Of a DNA stretch of 14,271 nucleotides, positions 1 through 6,956 are shown in pieces. The stretch is from assembly GCA_002011215.1 (NCBI GenBank), contig MTML01000043.1, positions 1-14,271 on the forward strand, written 5' to 3'. Every line of letters begins with the position of its first letter. Within the stretch, counting starts at the first letter, position 1. The translations under genes were made by a program, and so were the position numbers. Under the pieces are notes generated by a model that was not told the origin of the DNA, did not search any database, and saw only the letters and a list, made by a program, of their open reading frames with translations. The DNA is from Archaeoglobus sp. JdFR-24 (GTDB lineage Archaea > Halobacteriota > Archaeoglobi > Archaeoglobales > Archaeoglobaceae).

Positions 1-5
1 TCAGC

Positions 6-410
6 ATGATCATTGCACTCTGGAAAGCTGATTTCAGGCCTAAATTCAAGAAGGAGCTTGTGGATTATGCTTTTTACTTTGCTGTTCTCTGGTTATTGTT
101 TAGCAGACTTGATATAGATCTATCCTATTACATTATCCCGGGAGCGATATTCTTAATCATTCTGCTGTATACGATCATAAGAACAACCAGTTATTTAAGA
201 AAGATAAATATGGTTGTTTTTCCTGTAAGTTTATACAATATAGCTTTTACTTTCGGAATTTTTACAATAGCAATGGGTTTGGTGCTGTTGAGTCATGTGC
301 AACTCGGCATTCATGCTGGATTTGTTGTAACTGGTTACATTGTATTCACTGCAGGGCTGGTCGATTTGCTTATGAGGCTTAGAGGGATTTTGAAGATGAT
401 GGAAGATTGA
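6..410 (+). CDS. Small four-helix integral membrane protein, function unknown
   Basis: I do not recognise the family. The 134-residue product has four hydrophobic stretches, at about residues 21-37, 41-60, 70-95 and 103-123. A charged N-terminal segment (residues 7-20, rich in Lys/Arg/Asp) comes first, and the basic loop near residues 59-68 (RTTSYLRK) is probably cytoplasmic. No enzymatic motif, cysteine cluster or extramembrane domain is visible. The ATG lies only five bases from the window edge, so its ribosome site and promoter cannot be seen and the true start could be further upstream. It ends about 250 bases before the NAC gene, which has its own promoter, so there is no reason to link the two functionally. 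It is probably a real gene: the frame is open throughout and the composition is typical of a membrane protein. Confidence 0.7.
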   Translation: MIIALWKADFRPKFKKELVDYAFYFAVLWLLFSRLDIDLSYYIIPGAIFLIILLYTIIRTTSYLRKINMVVFPVSLYNIAFTFGIFTIAMGLVLLSHVQLGIHAGFVVTGYIVFTAGLVDLLMRLRGILKMMED

Positions 411-487
411 CAGCAGATATCAAATCTCAAGCACAGTAGATCTAGAAGATAAATTGTGTATGTATCTGATTTCCAGATGCTTTGAGG

Positions 488-521
488 CCTTTGATAAAAC
501 TATACCTTTGATAAAACTATA
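488..521. repeat. Perfect two-copy tandem repeat, 17-bp unit
   Basis: The 17-base unit CCTTTGATAAAACTATA occurs twice with no spacer and no mismatch, at 488-504 and 505-521. It lies in the 250-base gap between the small membrane protein and NAC. It contains no start codon and has no obvious dyad symmetry. It may be a simple slippage duplication. A regulatory role is possible but unsupported. Confidence 0.85.
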
Positions 522-625
522 TTACCTATGCCCAAAAAACTAATGGTTCTGACCAGCAGAAAATCAGAATCTCAATCAATTTTGGTCGATGATACTGATT
601 CAACCATCAAATCTAAATCCAACCT

Positions 626-640
626 AAAGTTATTAATATT
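626..640 (+). promoter_or_regulatory. TATA-type promoter of the NAC gene
   Basis: The AT-rich stretch AAAGTTATTAATATT is centred about 27 bases before the ATG at 661, and no ribosome site is visible before that ATG. This spacing fits an archaeal promoter that gives a leaderless transcript beginning at or next to the start codon. Confidence 0.45.
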
Positions 641-660
641 GAGGGTTCATCTTTCAAAAC

Positions 661-996
661 ATGTTCCCAACTAACCCTAAACAGATGAAGAAGATGATGA
701 AACAAATGGGCATAGATATGGAAGAGATCGAGGTGGAGGAGGTTATCATAAGAACCAGAGGTGAAGATCTGATCTTCAAAAATCCAAGTGTAACTAAAAT
801 TTCAGCGAAAGGGGTCGAAAGTTTTCAGATAGCAGGGAGTTATGAAGTTTCTGTAAGGAAACCTGCTATAAATGAGGAAGATATTAAACTGATAGTCGAG
901 CAGGCCAATGTAAGTGAGGAAGAGGCAAAAAAGGCCCTTGAAGAAGCAAATGGTGATCTTGCAGAGGCTTTAATGAAATTGCAGAACCTTGAGTAG
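661..996 (+). CDS. nac: Archaeal nascent polypeptide-associated complex protein (NAC)
   Basis: Archaeal NAC is a homodimer that binds ribosomes near the exit tunnel and shields emerging polypeptides. The 111-residue length is normal for the archaeal family. The N-terminus is rich in Met and Lys (PKQMKKMMKQMGIDMEEIE). The NAC beta-barrel follows at about residues 21-66, with characteristic VIIRT, LIFKNPSVTKI and YEVS segments. A C-terminal UBA-like three-helix domain lies at about residues 72-110 (EEDIKLIVEQANVSEEEAKK, then NGDLAEALMKL). The start is well fixed: the family begins close to this Met and a TATA-like box sits at leaderless distance. The trmI gene follows after 63 bases on the same strand and could be co-transcribed. 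I see nothing abnormal in the gene. Confidence 0.95.
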   Translation: MFPTNPKQMKKMMKQMGIDMEEIEVEEVIIRTRGEDLIFKNPSVTKISAKGVESFQIAGSYEVSVRKPAINEEDIKLIVEQANVSEEEAKKALEEANGDLAEALMKLQNLE

Positions 997-1059
997 AGCT
1001 TCAATAATGGACTTTTAGTAAATATAGACTAACTGTTAGTAGATAATAAAGGACTAAGG

Positions 1060-1866
1060 ATGACTGAAAATTTTCCTCATAGATCGGAAAAAAAAGATAT
1101 TTCGCAAAGAAATCAATCAAATCTATCACTTCCCGTAGTAATTGTTAGTGGGAAAAATAGCTATATCATTAACAGTTTTGAAGGTGATTTTCATACACAT
1201 AGAGGTGTGATTAAGCTTTCTGAGCTGAAAAATCTGAGGTATGGTGATGAAATAAAAACCCATCTGGGAACAAAATTCAGAGTTCTTCCGTTCAGCCTTT
1301 CGGATTTTTTTAAACATTTCAAGAAAGGACCAACACCAATAATGCCCAAAGATATAGGGGCCATCATTGCTTACACAGGATTTCGTTCGGGAAGCTACGT
1401 TCTGGATTCTGGTACTGGAAGCGGAGTTCTAGCAGCCTATCTCGCCTATTTCAACAGGGATGGAAAGGTTATAACAGTGGAGAAGCGTCCTGAATTTGCC
1501 CGAATAGCAAGAAAAAATTTTGAGCTTGCTGGGCTGACCAATATCTACCAGATAATAGGAGATATTTTCGAAGTTGCAAAAGCTTTGAAAGTTAAATTCG
1601 ATTTAATTACCTTAGACATGAAAGATGACTACAAATTCGTTCCATATGCAAAAGATCTCCTGAAAACCAGTGGATACTTAGCGATCTACAATCCGTACAT
1701 CGAGGCTACAAGAGACGCCTACAATGCAATGATGGAGTCTAATTTCGAGGAGATTGAGAGCTTTGAACTCATTAAACTCAACCTTGAACACAAAAGAGTT
1801 GGCACCAGACCTGTTACGAGAGTATGGCACACCGGATTTATAGTTATAGGGCGGAAGATAGATTAA
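1060..1866 (+). CDS. trmI: tRNA (adenine-N1)-methyltransferase TrmI, archaeal type
   Basis: Archaeal TrmI methylates N1 of A57/A58 in the T-loop of tRNA with S-adenosylmethionine and acts as a tetramer. In the 268-residue protein a small N-terminal beta domain (about residues 25-80) precedes a Rossmann-fold methyltransferase domain. Motif I is LDSGTGSG (115-122). The acidic residue that holds the SAM ribose is Glu141 in ITVEKRP. Asp168 (GDIF) is in the adenine-contact position, and motif IV is LDMKDD (185-190). The C-terminal signature GTRPVTRVWHTGF (248-260) is diagnostic for TrmI. The ATG at 1060 is preceded by AAAGGACTAAGG, a usable ribosome site. The first 24 residues are polar, longer than the catalytic core needs and probably disordered. 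It lies downstream of NAC on the same strand, so a shared translation-related transcript is plausible. Confidence 0.93.
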   Translation: MTENFPHRSEKKDISQRNQSNLSLPVVIVSGKNSYIINSFEGDFHTHRGVIKLSELKNLRYGDEIKTHLGTKFRVLPFSLSDFFKHFKKGPTPIMPKDIGAIIAYTGFRSGSYVLDSGTGSGVLAAYLAYFNRDGKVITVEKRPEFARIARKNFELAGLTNIYQIIGDIFEVAKALKVKFDLITLDMKDDYKFVPYAKDLLKTSGYLAIYNPYIEATRDAYNAMMESNFEEIESFELIKLNLEHKRVGTRPVTRVWHTGFIVIGRKID

Positions 1867-1885
1867 GTTTGATTAGATTAAAATA

Positions 1886-1899
1886 GAAAGTTTATAAGA
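1886..1899 (+). promoter_or_regulatory. Strong archaeal promoter without an assigned gene
   Basis: The segment AGAAAGTTTATAAG is a close match to an archaeal BRE plus TATA box. Initiation is expected near 1920. The first codon there is an ATG at 1921, which opens an 18-codon frame (MACLGLFFRFLNLHLSES) ending in TAA at 1975-1977. No annotated gene follows on this strand, because the next gene (2002-2853) is on the opposite strand. The transcript may encode a micropeptide, be a small RNA, or run antisense into the aminopropyltransferase 3' end. The promoter itself is reasonably supported by sequence, but the product is not. Confidence 0.45.
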
Positions 1900-2001
1900 A
1901 CCGAAAGTTCACTCACATCTATGGCCTGCCTTGGGCTATTTTTCAGATTTCTGAACCTACATCTCTCTGAATCTTAATCACCCTTTCCAAATCCTAACTA
2001 T

Positions 2002-2853
2002 TTAGTCCTTTATGGAATTAATAATTTCCTTTAACCAGTTTGGAAGTGAGAAGGATGCTATATGAATCTCCGGGTTGTAGTGGAACGTTTCAATCATCCT
2101 CTCGTTCCATCTTCTAAGAATTTTCTCATTTTTCACCCTAAACTGTTCCTTAGAGGCTATTGTATAGCTCCAGAGGCCCAGAGGATATGTGGGAATAAAG
2201 TTTATGTAAACCTTCGTAAAATCAAAACCTTTTCTGGCATTACGAAGTATTTCAGTAAAATATTCCTGTTGAACGAAGGGTGATTGGCTCTGAGTTACAA
2301 AGAAGTGTTTTGTTATTTTCGAGGCAGATATATAAAAATCTCCTGCAACAAGACTCTGACTTACGGGATTTGGATCTGTTCCATCAACAATTACCACATC
2401 GAATTTTTCCTTTGAGTTTCTAACGAACTCGATACCATCTTCGAAAAGCACGGTCACCCTCGCATCATTCAACGCACCCCTATCAATCCCTATGAATTTC
2501 TTGCATGCCTCAACCACATCCCTATCTATTTCGACCATGACAACTTCATCAGGGTTATGTTTAAGGGCTTCTCTCACCGCTCCCCCATCTCCGCCACCAA
2601 TTATGAGTATCTTTTTCGGGTTTTCAACCATGAAAAGAGGAACATGAACGAGCATCTCATGATACATCTGCTCATCCCTCTCTGTAAGCTGGATTTTTCC
2701 ATCAAGGACGAGCATCCTACCAAAATCCTCGGTGTTGAATATCTGAATTTTCTGAATCCCATCACTTTCAAATATCGTTTCTTTAATTTTGATCATGAGG
2801 GCTGATCCATTATAGCTCTCCATAAACCACTGACTCTGAGATGACGCTTCCAT
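2002..2853 (-). CDS. speE: Polyamine aminopropyltransferase (spermidine synthase family)
   Basis: The enzyme transfers the aminopropyl group of decarboxylated S-adenosylmethionine to an amine. The acceptor is putrescine in classical spermidine synthases, and in several thermophilic archaea it is agmatine or a longer amine. With the start used here the protein has 283 residues. An N-terminal beta domain carries LVLDGKIQLTERDEQMYHEM (48-67) with the family's YHE and His70. The Rossmann core has GGGDGG (86-91), the acidic VEID (107-110), DG (139-140) and the catalytic DGTDP (157-161). PLGLWSYTIAS (224-234) is the usual C-terminal signature. An upstream ATG at 2877 would add eight residues. I prefer 2853 because a TATA-like box at 2878-2888 would then lie about 28 bases ahead, and homologues begin near WF. 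The acceptor amine cannot be read from sequence alone. Confidence 0.92.
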   Translation of the reverse strand: MEASSQSQWFMESYNGSALMIKIKETIFESDGIQKIQIFNTEDFGRMLVLDGKIQLTERDEQMYHEMLVHVPLFMVENPKKILIIGGGDGGAVREALKHNPDEVVMVEIDRDVVEACKKFIGIDRGALNDARVTVLFEDGIEFVRNSKEKFDVVIVDGTDPNPVSQSLVAGDFYISASKITKHFFVTQSQSPFVQQEYFTEILRNARKGFDFTKVYINFIPTYPLGLWSYTIASKEQFRVKNEKILRRWNERMIETFHYNPEIHIASFSLPNWLKEIINSIKD

Positions 2854-2877
2854 AGAAGTCAATTCCACAACCAGCAT

Positions 2878-2888
2878 TTAATATTTTT
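2878..2888 (-). promoter_or_regulatory. TATA box of the aminopropyltransferase gene
   Basis: On the minus strand the segment reads AAAAATATTAA. Its centre is about 28-30 bases ahead of the ATG at 2853, which favours that start and a leaderless message. If the ATG at 2877 were used, the box would touch the start codon and could not serve it. Confidence 0.45.
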
Positions 2889-3057
2889 CAGTTGTAGTCT
2901 GGAACTTTTGGTTTCAGGTTTTTTATCCGTCAAACTCTTGAATTTACTTGAACCCGGTTGAAATAAAATCCCCTATCAAATTCACATTAAATTAAGAAAT
3001 AAATAAACAAATACTAATAAAAACCTATAACGGATTCAGATAAAACTTTTAAACAGT

Positions 3058-3093
3058 CTGTGTGCGGAAGTGTTTTTAATTATGCACTCACAG
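3058..3093 (+). promoter_or_regulatory. Imperfect inverted repeat upstream of the CBS-domain gene
   Basis: CTGTGTGC (3058-3065) can pair with GCACTCACAG (3084-3093), forming eight base pairs with a two-base bulge and an 18-base AT-rich loop. The TATA-like ATAAAACTTTTAAA at about 3040-3053 lies just ahead. The hairpin would therefore sit at the transcript start or in the leader of the gene that begins at 3153. That gene also has a clear ribosome site, GAGGTGA (3142-3148), five bases before the ATG. The arm could be an operator or an RNA hairpin, and neither is proven. Confidence 0.3.
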
Positions 3094-3152
3094 ATATAGA
3101 TTGAGAGTAAATAGAAAATAGAGAAAATTTGTAAAAAAGTAGAGGTGATTCG

Positions 3153-4322
3153 ATGGATGCAGAACTGTTAAAAGATCTTATTAGAGAAGATTATGAGGTT
3201 ATAGATGCTGAAGAGACCATTTCAAAAATCATTCCATTTCTGGACAAATATGAGCCAGATGGTGCTTATGCGATTCTTGTAAAGGAGGGAAAGAAGATTA
3301 TAGGAGTCATAAGAGAACGGGATCTCGTAAGGGGCAGTGTAATGGTAAACCCCCATGAGACCAAGATAAAGAGTTTTGCCGTAAAAACCGGCATTCTGGA
3401 CATAAATAATCTCACACCCGAGAGAGTTGCGAGGAGATTTGTTGAGGATTCCACACCATTCGTCATTGTAAAAGTCGATGGAAAATATGGATTGATTTAT
3501 GTGAATGACTTCCTTGAACTTGTTAAAAAGGAGTTTAAAAAGATTAAAGTCAGAGAAGTGATGAACCCGGACGTTATAGTGATAAAAACATATGATTCAG
3601 CTGCAAAAGCCCTTGCGACAATGAGAAACCATGGTATTGATAGGGTTGTTGTAATTGATGACAACAACAGGGTTAAAGGAATGATTACAATAAAAGATAT
3701 TGTTGACAGGATAATATCCCCAAGAAAAAGGGCTAGAATGGGTGATGGGAGTGGCGAGAAGGAGAAGACCTTATCAATTATGGCTGACAGTATAATGAGT
3801 TACCCTGTTGTAACTGCTGACACGGGAACCAGCGTATCTGAAGTAATCGACTTAATGATGAAGAACAAAATCTCAAGTGTTGTAATCACAAGAGATCAGA
3901 TGCCTGAAGGGATCGTTATAAAGAAAGATATTCTCGAATATTTTGTTAGAAAGGCCACTCCTGTCGGATATGATGTCCAGATTGTTACCAGAGATGTCGA
4001 ACTTGACGATTTTGAGAAGAAAGCAATTTCTGATGACCTCGAGAAATTCATGAAAAAATTCAAGGACTTTTTCGGAGACTCTCTGATCTCAGTTTACATA
4101 AAGAGACATAGGGAGAACTTCAGAGGGTTGCCACTCATCTTTGTCAGATTGAAACTCACCACAGATAAGGGAACTTTCTTTGTTAGTGGTGAAAGCTGGG
4201 GAGTAGAATTTGCTGTACATGCAACCCTTAAAAAACTTGAAAGAGAGGTTTTGAAAGAGAAAGAACTTATACTGGATCGCAGGATGCAGCAAAAAGTCTA
4301 TGAAGAATTCTTTGAATTTTAA
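3153..4322 (+). CDS. Four-CBS-domain protein with C-terminal ribosome-hibernation-like domain
   Basis: The 389-residue soluble protein has four CBS motifs in two Bateman pairs, at about residues 5-62, 65-127, 132-190 and 208-268. Typical CBS phrases are GVIRERDLV (51-59), VREVMNPDVIVI (133-144) and GMITIKDIV (176-184). CBS pairs usually bind adenine nucleotides and sense energy state. The last domain (about 273-375) has a beta-alpha-beta pattern with a basic patch (YIKRHRENFRG, 315-325) and conserved-looking LTTDKGTFFVSGESWGVE (335-352). This resembles the fold of HPF/RaiA ribosome-hibernation factors. The ribosomal role is inferred from that resemblance, not established here. GAGGTGA five bases upstream fixes the start. 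It is transcribed away from the aminopropyltransferase gene. A nucleotide-gated ribosome silencer is the simplest model; a generic regulator is the alternative. Confidence 0.85.
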   Translation: MDAELLKDLIREDYEVIDAEETISKIIPFLDKYEPDGAYAILVKEGKKIIGVIRERDLVRGSVMVNPHETKIKSFAVKTGILDINNLTPERVARRFVEDSTPFVIVKVDGKYGLIYVNDFLELVKKEFKKIKVREVMNPDVIVIKTYDSAAKALATMRNHGIDRVVVIDDNNRVKGMITIKDIVDRIISPRKRARMGDGSGEKEKTLSIMADSIMSYPVVTADTGTSVSEVIDLMMKNKISSVVITRDQMPEGIVIKKDILEYFVRKATPVGYDVQIVTRDVELDDFEKKAISDDLEKFMKKFKDFFGDSLISVYIKRHRENFRGLPLIFVRLKLTTDKGTFFVSGESWGVEFAVHATLKKLEREVLKEKELILDRRMQQKVYEEFFEF

Positions 4323-4411
4323 CTTATTATTTTTATCAATGACATTAACTTTTAGAATTTGAACTAAACATTTAGTCATGATATTGCTGTCTGTAATTGA
4401 TAAAAAATGAA

Positions 4412-4422
4412 AAGTTTAAAAG
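4412..4422 (+). promoter_or_regulatory. TATA box of the adenylate kinase gene
   Basis: The segment AAGTTTAAAAG is centred about 27 bases before the ATG at 4444. The GAGGA that follows it is 17 or more bases from the ATG, too far to serve as a ribosome site. A leaderless transcript starting at the ATG is therefore the best reading. Confidence 0.45.
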
Positions 4423-4443
4423 AGGAATGGTAATTTTTTGATC

Positions 4444-5097
4444 ATGAACCTGATTTTGCTCGGTGCACCCGGTGCCGGTAAGGGGACTCAGGCGGAGATG
4501 ATTGTTGCCAAATACAACATACCCCAGATTTCAACGGGAGACATGCTTAGAGAGGCTGTTGCTAAAGGAACAGAGCTCGGACAGAAAGCAAAGGAATATA
4601 TGGACAAAGGCGAGCTTGTACCTGATGAGGTAGTTATAGGAATAGTCAAAGAGAGGCTTGCACAGCCAGATTGTGATAAAGGATTTATTCTCGACGGTTT
4701 TCCAAGGACGATCAATCAGGCAGAGGCGCTTGATGGAATTTTGAAAGAGTTAAACAAAAAAATCGATGCTGTTATCAATGTCTATGTTCCTGAAGAGGAG
4801 ATCGTAAAAAGGATTGTCAACAGAAGGACATGCAGGAACTGCAAAGCTGTATATCACCTGATATACAACCCACCCAAAGAAGAGGGCAAATGTGACAAGT
4901 GTGGCGGAGAACTCTACCAGAGGGATGACGATAAAGAAGAGACCGTTAAGGAACGATTGAAAGTTTACAAAAGTCAGACACAACCTCTCATTGACTACTA
5001 CAGTAAAAAAGGTGTAGTTTACGACATTGATGGAACAAAAACTATCGAAGAAGTCTTTAAACAGATTGAAGCCATACTCGATAAGCTGAATGAGTGA
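4444..5097 (+). CDS. adk: Adenylate kinase, long zinc-binding type
   Basis: It interconverts ATP + AMP and 2 ADP in the cytoplasm. The 217-residue protein has the P-loop GAPGAGKGT (7-15), the AMP-binding stretch STGDMLREA (30-38), and DGFPRT (84-89). The long LID domain has four cysteines at 130, 133, 150 and 153 (CRNC and CDKC), which should bind structural zinc. The LID arginines lie in YQRDDD (158-163). This is the bacterial-type long enzyme, unlike the short trimeric archaeal AdkA. An in-frame TTG at 4438 would add two residues, but the ATG at 4444 is preferred: homologues begin with M-N/R-hydrophobic immediately before the P-loop, and the TATA box fits that start. It converges on the hydrolase gene, whose stop is 26 bases away. 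The short gap holds two G-runs after copies of AATT. Confidence 0.97.
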   Translation: MNLILLGAPGAGKGTQAEMIVAKYNIPQISTGDMLREAVAKGTELGQKAKEYMDKGELVPDEVVIGIVKERLAQPDCDKGFILDGFPRTINQAEALDGILKELNKKIDAVINVYVPEEEIVKRIVNRRTCRNCKAVYHLIYNPPKEEGKCDKCGGELYQRDDDKEETVKERLKVYKSQTQPLIDYYSKKGVVYDIDGTKTIEEVFKQIEAILDKLNE

Positions 5098-5122
5098 ATT
5101 GGGGGGCAATTGGGGGCAAAAA

Positions 5123-5851
5123 TTAAATAAAAATCTCCTGCATAACCATCCCATATTTTTCTTTTTTCATTAACCAAACCCGTATTTTCTCCATGACTTC
5201 ATTCTGCTGCCTTAAAAAGTGACTTCCGTTAACAACCTTCAAGAAATACTTTGGTTCTTTAGCATGATCAAAAAGAGTTTCCGCATCTTCGAAGGGCACA
5301 ATTTGATCTGAAGTTCCATGTACTATCAACTTAGGACATTTTACGTATTCAATCCATTTCACAGGTTCAAATGTTTCTATTTCCCTTCTGAATTTTGTTT
5401 TAAATGATTCGAAATCTCTTATTCCTCTGATAACTCCTCTTAGTTGATTATGGGAGTAAACTTGCTTTAACATATCATCAGTAATCGATTGGCTGCAGCA
5501 GGGTGTTGCAACTGTAATCAGATTGTTAATATTTTTCTCCTGAGATGCAATATATGTTGCAATAACACCACCAATGCTGAAACCAACTAGGTTTACTGTG
5601 GTAAATTCATTTACAATGGCTGTTAGATCTTCCACCCATGTTGAGAGGCTGAATTCGCCCTTACTCAGTCCAGTTCCGGAAAAATCGAATATCAAAGAAT
5701 TCAATCCCTTTTTTGCAAAATACTTTGCAATCTGATCGTAACCTTTTTCAACCACAGATCCAGCTTCATAAGGAAGACCATGGCAGAATATAACCACATT
5801 CTCAATATGGACTCTCAGGTGCTTACCCATAAAGCTCGTGTCAAGTTGCAT
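5123..5851 (-). CDS. Alpha/beta-hydrolase (serine esterase/peptidase S9-like)
   Basis: This is a cytoplasmic 242-residue alpha/beta-hydrolase of unknown substrate. The oxyanion-hole segment is FCHGLPYE (22-29). The nucleophile elbow is GFSIGG with Ser92. The acid residue is Asp182 in VHGTSDQIVP, and the catalytic His211 lies in NGSHFLR. A short lid-like insertion (about 120-170) follows the nucleophile. The FDFSGTGLSKGEF segment (55-67) is typical of the bem46/acyl-hydrolase type. No signal peptide is seen. The ATG at 5851 is preceded by a TATA-like box at leaderless distance, so this start is preferred over Met8. It converges on adk, which has an unrelated function. Carboxylesterase, acyl hydrolase and dipeptidyl-peptidase-like activities all remain possible. 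Confidence 0.88.
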   Translation of the reverse strand: MQLDTSFMGKHLRVHIENVVIFCHGLPYEAGSVVEKGYDQIAKYFAKKGLNSLIFDFSGTGLSKGEFSLSTWVEDLTAIVNEFTTVNLVGFSIGGVIATYIASQEKNINNLITVATPCCSQSITDDMLKQVYSHNQLRGVIRGIRDFESFKTKFRREIETFEPVKWIEYVKCPKLIVHGTSDQIVPFEDAETLFDHAKEPKYFLKVVNGSHFLRQQNEVMEKIRVWLMKKEKYGMVMQEIFI

Positions 5852-5871
5852 GGGTTCTTAATTGAATTGAA

Positions 5872-5889
5872 AGTATATTAAGTTTCGGT
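5872..5889 (-). promoter_or_regulatory. BRE/TATA promoter of the hydrolase gene
   Basis: On the minus strand the segment reads CCGAAACTTAATATACT, with the TATA centre about 25 bases ahead of the ATG at 5851. No ribosome site precedes that ATG. This fits a leaderless hydrolase transcript. The rest of the 5852-6002 gap is AT-rich and shows nothing else. Confidence 0.5.
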
Positions 5890-6002
5890 TAAATAGGCCT
5901 TAACTCTGAGTTTAACTAATCAAGATCAGATTCGCAAAAAATGACTCACCATAATAATTAAAAGCAAAAATATAATAAATAAATTTCAGATTCTTTTAAC
6001 GC

Positions 6003-6368
6003 TTAGATTCCTACGAGCTTCTCTAACTCCTCAAGATCCTTTTCAGCTCGCTTGATTTCCTCTCTCTTTTTATTTACAAGCTCAGAAACTATATCTTTGA
6101 TGTCTAAGGTGAGTTTGTAGCTCTTAAGAGGTCTTCCTTTACCTTTTTTCTTTAATTCTCTCTCTTTAATCCAGTTCCACTCTTTCAATTCTTTCATGGC
6201 AAGGCTTACTTCTGGCTGTCTTAGATTTGCAGCCCTTTCAATATCTCTTGATATAGCTTCCCCTGTTTTTGAGAGAAATACAACGACTTTAGCAATATTT
6301 CTGTTTAATCCTGCTTCGGATAGCAATTTGACGATTTTTTCTTCCTTTTCAGATAACTCTTCAACCAT
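6003..6368 (-). CDS. Winged-helix transcriptional regulator (TrmB/ArsR-like)
   Basis: This is a 121-residue DNA-binding protein. A helical N-terminus leads into a winged helix at about residues 20-88. The first HTH helix is AISRDIERAANL (38-49), the recognition helix is RQPEVSLAMKELKEW (50-64), and the wing is basic (KKKGKGRPLKSYKL, 73-86). A charged C-terminal helix (about 95-118) probably forms a coiled-coil dimer. No effector domain is visible. The start is the ATG at 6368: GAGGTG lies six bases ahead of it, whereas the TTG at 6371 is too close. The promoter carries a strong TATA box. It stands alone between the hydrolase and the tRNA, and its target is unknown. Since it sits near, but outside, the integrated element, it is probably a host gene. 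Confidence 0.85.
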   Translation of the reverse strand: MVEELSEKEEKIVKLLSEAGLNRNIAKVVVFLSKTGEAISRDIERAANLRQPEVSLAMKELKEWNWIKERELKKKGKGRPLKSYKLTLDIKDIVSELVNKKREEIKRAEKDLEELEKLVGI

Positions 6369-6410
6369 CAATCACACCTCTTTTGATGTTAAAATTTACT
6401 TATACTAACA

Positions 6411-6426
6411 ACTATATAAATATTTT
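6411..6426 (-). promoter_or_regulatory. Strong TATA box of the winged-helix regulator
   Basis: On the minus strand the segment reads AAAAATATTTATATAG, an excellent TATA element with an A-rich BRE. Initiation is expected near 6390, leaving a short leader that contains GAGGTG before the ATG at 6368. A near-palindrome (TTAGTATAAGTAA on the minus strand, about 6396-6408) lies just downstream of the box, where an autoregulatory operator could sit. Confidence 0.55.
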
Positions 6427-6882
6427 TCCATTAAGCTATTTATTTAAATATATCACATTGTAAAACTCCAGGACTGTTCCTCGAATCTAAGAAATTCGGT
6501 TAATTATAACCTTTCTTAATGAATCACAAGAAAATAATAAGAGTATGTTAAAAATACTAAGATTAAAAAGTTATTGATTCCTTAATATATAATAATTTAT
6601 TGCTAAATCTAAATATAAATATTTGACCCTTTTCAGAGTATTAAACAAATACACAAACTTAAGCCTTTTTTATCCATAACATTAGATAACGATTCAGATT
6701 TGAAATTATAGCTCCATCACTTCATATGCCAATCCCGAATAACTCCAAGACCACATTACGACTCTAATGCCTCAAACGCAAAAAATTTAATAACCCTTGG
6801 ACAATCAGCAGTTAGAGTATCTTGAGAGATATGGGGGAAACACTACATAGATTCGAGATAATGGATAAACCAAATAGTAAAC
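6427..6882. other. AT-rich intergenic region between regulator and tRNA
   Basis: I found no convincing coding frame on either strand in these roughly 450 bases, and no structured RNA, repeat array or mobile-element end. The only recognisable signals are the regulator promoter at its left edge and a promoter-like element at 6777-6794 for the tRNA. Confidence 0.5.
6777..6794 (+). promoter_or_regulatory. Probable promoter of the tRNA-Met gene
   Basis: CGCAAAAAATTTAATAAC combines an A-rich BRE with a TATA-like core. Transcription would begin near 6815 and give a precursor with a 5' leader of about 65-70 bases before the mature tRNA end. No better box is seen closer to the tRNA. Confidence 0.4.
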
Positions 6883-6956
6883 GCCGAAGTAGCCTAGCTG
6901 GTTGGGGCGCCTGACTCATAATCAGGAGGTCGGGGGTTCAAATCCCCCCTTCGGCA
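6883..6956 (+). tRNA. tRNA-Met (CAT), elongator type
   Basis: The 74-base cloverleaf is complete. The acceptor stem is GCCGAAG/CTTCGGC with discriminator A6956. The D-arm GCCT/GGGC encloses a loop with GG. The anticodon arm is CCTGA-CTCATAA-TCAGG with anticodon CAT, the variable loop is AGGTC, and the T-arm is GGGGG-TTCAAAT-CCCCC. No intron is present and the 3' CCA is not encoded. The GCC start and A73 favour elongator methionine. The initiator is excluded by the anticodon stem, which lacks three G-C pairs. An isoleucine-2 tRNA, whose CAT is modified to read ATA, cannot be fully excluded. The 3' part is also the integration site of the element to the right, which has kept the tRNA intact. 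Confidence 0.96.

Noticed and set aside
1126..1317. Minus-strand open frame of 63 codons inside trmI
   Set aside because: It lies wholly within the methyltransferase gene on the other strand and has no features of its own.
5097..5117. Two G-runs after AATT between adk and the hydrolase, considered as a G-quadruplex or terminator
   Set aside because: There are only two G-runs, too few for an intramolecular quadruplex, and there is no T-run directly after them.
6883..6956. tRNA-Met as a truncated copy produced by integration
   Set aside because: All arms pair, including the full acceptor stem, and a promoter-like element lies upstream, so the gene looks functional.
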